A program made the translations under genes and the position numbers. A model generated the notes under the pieces. The model was not told the DNA's origin, did not search any database, and was given only the letters and a program-made list of their open reading frames with translations. From G965233625 sp965233625 (GTDB lineage: Bacteria > Planctomycetota > Planctomycetia > Pirellulales > Pirellulaceae): a DNA stretch of 64,000 bases. Of the stretch, positions 62,464-64,000 are shown piece after piece; the first letter of the stretch is position 1; each line of letters opens with the position of its first letter. The stretch spans positions 4,216,001-4,280,000 of the forward strand of contig OZ247499.1 in the NCBI GenBank assembly GCA_965233625.1, given 5' to 3'.

Positions 62464-63921
62464 ATGACTGAAAACACTTTTAGAAGCTGGCCATCCGCCG
62501 TCCTTACAACCCTTGCCTTGATAGCGCCCAGCGCCTTTCTACCCGCTATCTCCCAGGCGGCAGAACCAGAAACACAAGCCGCAACGCCGCAACGCTGGCC
62601 CGGTTTTCTCGGCGCCGGAGCCACGCCACTGGCGGAAGAATCGCTGCCGCTAACCTGGTCGGCTACCCAGAACATCGCCTGGAAAACCGCCTTGCCGGGC
62701 CAGGGGCAGTCGAGCCCTATCATCTGGGGCAACCGCGTCTTCGCCACTTCAATCACAGGGCCGCTGAAGAACGATTGTCACGTCGTGGCTGTCGATCTTA
62801 GCAGCGGCAAACAACTGTGGGATTACAGCACGCAGTCGGCGCAACCCGTGCGTTCCAATTACTTTCAAAGCCGCTCCGCCCCCACGCCGCTGGCCGATGC
62901 CAGCCACATCTATGCATTCTTTGAAACCGGCAAGCTGCTGGCTCTGACACATGACGGTAAAGAAGTCTGGACGCGCAACCTGGTGGAAGACTATGGCGAA
63001 TTCCAGGTCCGAATCGGTCTGGCAGCGTCGCCACTTCAAACAAGCGACGCCATTGTGCTCGCCATCGATCATGAAGGTCCGTCGTACCTGCTGGCCGTCG
63101 AGAAACAAACCGGCAAGACGCTCTGGAAGACCAAGCGGTTCAGTCGTCAGAGTTACGCTTCGCCCGCATTGGTCACGGTGGGCAAACAGCAGCAGATTGT
63201 GATTAGTTCCAGCGGAAGCGTTGACGGTTACGATCCCGCCAGCGGCAAGCTGCTGTGGACCTATGAAGAAGTCGGCGGCAACCGCGCGACCACGCCGCTA
63301 CCGTATGCCGCCGGTCAGTTCCTGGTGGGCGCTTCGCCCGGTATGAACAACGAGCGGTTGAGCATGGCCAGAGAGTCGAACCTCGCAATGCGGATCAACA
63401 CGGCAGGCGGCAAGTTTACGCCGGAAGTGCTCTGGAAAACGGACCGCGCGATGCCCAGTTTCGGCTCGCCCATTGTGCACGCCGGCTACGCATACTGGCT
63501 GACATCGGCCGGCGTGCTGTACTGCTTCGATGCGGAAACCGGCAAGCAGATGTACGTGAAACGGCTTGGGCAGCCCTGCTGGGCAACACCGCTGGCAACC
63601 GGCTCTAGGATCTACTTCTTCGGCAAAAATGGCGCGACCAAAGTGATCGCCGCCGGGCCCGTCTTCAAGGAACTGGCGGAGAACATTCTGTTTGAAGAAG
63701 ACGATGCACTGGCCAACCTCCGCAACGGTCGCGACCGTTCGAAGCCGAAGACAGATGAAGAGCGAGCCAGGACCCGCCAGCAGATGGAAGAGCGTGGTGT
63801 GAAATTCGCTGACGCCGTGCAGTATGGATACGCCGCCGTGAATGGCCGGCTGGTGATCAAGACCGGCAGCGCGCTGTATTGCATCTCGGAAACCAAGGAC
63901 AGAAAGGCAGACGCCAGATGA
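62464..63921 (+). CDS. PQQ-like beta-propeller repeat protein, exported
   Basis: A 485-residue protein from the ATG at 62464, the upstream frame overlapping the DUF1559 gene. Signal peptide (VLTTLALIAPSAFLPAISQAAE) then RWPGFLGAGATPLAEESLPLTW, similar to the RGP-opening of the window's first gene. Repeat signatures include AVDLSSGKQLWDYS, AVEKQTGKTLWKTK, DPASGKLLWTYEE and CFDAETGKQMYVKR. Eight blades likely. No enzyme motif. It overlaps the next gene by four bases (ATGA at 63918). Confidence 0.88.
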   Translation: MTENTFRSWPSAVLTTLALIAPSAFLPAISQAAEPETQAATPQRWPGFLGAGATPLAEESLPLTWSATQNIAWKTALPGQGQSSPIIWGNRVFATSITGPLKNDCHVVAVDLSSGKQLWDYSTQSAQPVRSNYFQSRSAPTPLADASHIYAFFETGKLLALTHDGKEVWTRNLVEDYGEFQVRIGLAASPLQTSDAIVLAIDHEGPSYLLAVEKQTGKTLWKTKRFSRQSYASPALVTVGKQQQIVISSSGSVDGYDPASGKLLWTYEEVGGNRATTPLPYAAGQFLVGASPGMNNERLSMARESNLAMRINTAGGKFTPEVLWKTDRAMPSFGSPIVHAGYAYWLTSAGVLYCFDAETGKQMYVKRLGQPCWATPLATGSRIYFFGKNGATKVIAAGPVFKELAENILFEEDDALANLRNGRDRSKPKTDEERARTRQQMEERGVKFADAVQYGYAAVNGRLVIKTGSALYCISETKDRKADAR

Positions 63922-64000
63922 AAACCTTCCTACCCTTCGTCCCGTTCGTATATCTGGTTGTCTGCATCTTCAGCAGTAGCGTTCTGGTTGCTGGAGAGTT
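63918..64000 (+). CDS. Exported protein, 5' end only
   Basis: Starts at ATG 63918 overlapping the stop of the PQQ propeller gene and runs off the window after 27 codons. The visible part is a signal peptide (a hydrophobic run from FLPFVPFVYL to SSSVLVAG). It is probably translated from the same mRNA; nothing else can be said. Confidence 0.7.
   Translation, partial: MKTFLPFVPFVYLVVCIFSSSVLVAGE

Noticed and set aside
1..64000. tRNA, rRNA, transposase or integrase genes
   Set aside because: I looked for cloverleaf-like segments, CCA-ended stems, and DDE or tyrosine recombinase motifs and saw none; a tRNAscan or Rfam scan would be needed for certainty.

Overview
The window looks like a stretch of chromosome from a member of the Planctomycetota. 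The evidence is the gene content: a cytochrome DUF1549/DUF1553 plus DUF1501 pair, two DUF1559 proteins with prepilin-type N-termini, a secreted sulfatase, two PQQ-type beta-propellers, a TIGR02996 repeat-companion protein, a glycine-rich secreted protein, and intergenic repeats of the AACCCGAAGCGCGAGCGAGGG type. DNA is GC-rich throughout. No rRNA, tRNA, CRISPR array, transposase or phage gene was seen. Genes lie on both strands in short operons, and GTG/TTG starts are common.

Layout. 1-4.8 kb (mostly minus): a truncated PQQ propeller, a compact RNA ligase, a SUKH (SMI1/KNR4) protein, a serine hydrolase and a small lipoprotein. 4.9-10 kb: an orphan antitoxin-like gene, a secreted WD40 protein, a DUF4105 lipoprotein, thiC and a GNAT acetyltransferase. 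10.1-16 kb: a LysM protein, a well-conserved cobalamin riboswitch in front of a DUF1559 pseudopilin, a BioF-type synthase, then folE-queD and a SpoIIE-type phosphatase. 16.2-26.8 kb (plus): an RND efflux pair, an RlmI-like methyltransferase, a glycine-rich secreted protein, an MBL hydrolase, an Old Yellow Enzyme family protein and a metallopeptidase. 26.8-30.7 kb (minus): a REC-histidine kinase, a DUF1611 protein and a tandem alpha/beta hydrolase. 31-41 kb: a divergent EF-hand tandem esterase, a repeat-rich gap, a sulfatase, a hydrolase lacking the classical nucleophile, a CPA2 antiporter with CBS domains, PhzF, TsaE, a PilZ-like protein and a Fur-family regulator. 41.5-49.9 kb: the cytochrome/DUF1501 pair, hypothetical genes, a PPP phosphatase, DUF4291 and two tandem metallophosphoesterases.

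49.9-56.8 kb (minus) is a compact sialic-acid utilisation operon: secreted sialidase, N-acetylneuraminate lyase, a fusion of a NanM-like mutarotase propeller to a sodium:solute symporter, and an N-acylglucosamine 2-epimerase. A pair of GTTATAAC palindromes one helical turn apart lies just upstream and is a candidate operator. 56.9-59.2 kb holds an AbiEii-like nucleotidyltransferase that overlaps an LRR/TIGR02996 gene. 59.3-64 kb (plus) holds an RlmN/Cfr-like radical SAM protein lacking one of the two RlmN cysteines, a cysteine-rich exported protein, a second DUF1559 pseudopilin, a PQQ propeller and the start of another exported protein.

The observations most worth following are the B12 riboswitch on a pseudopilin gene, the radical SAM protein, the sialic-acid operon with its fusion transporter and candidate operator, and the nucleotidyltransferase-LRR pair. 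All functions are inferred by reading motifs; no database search was run.
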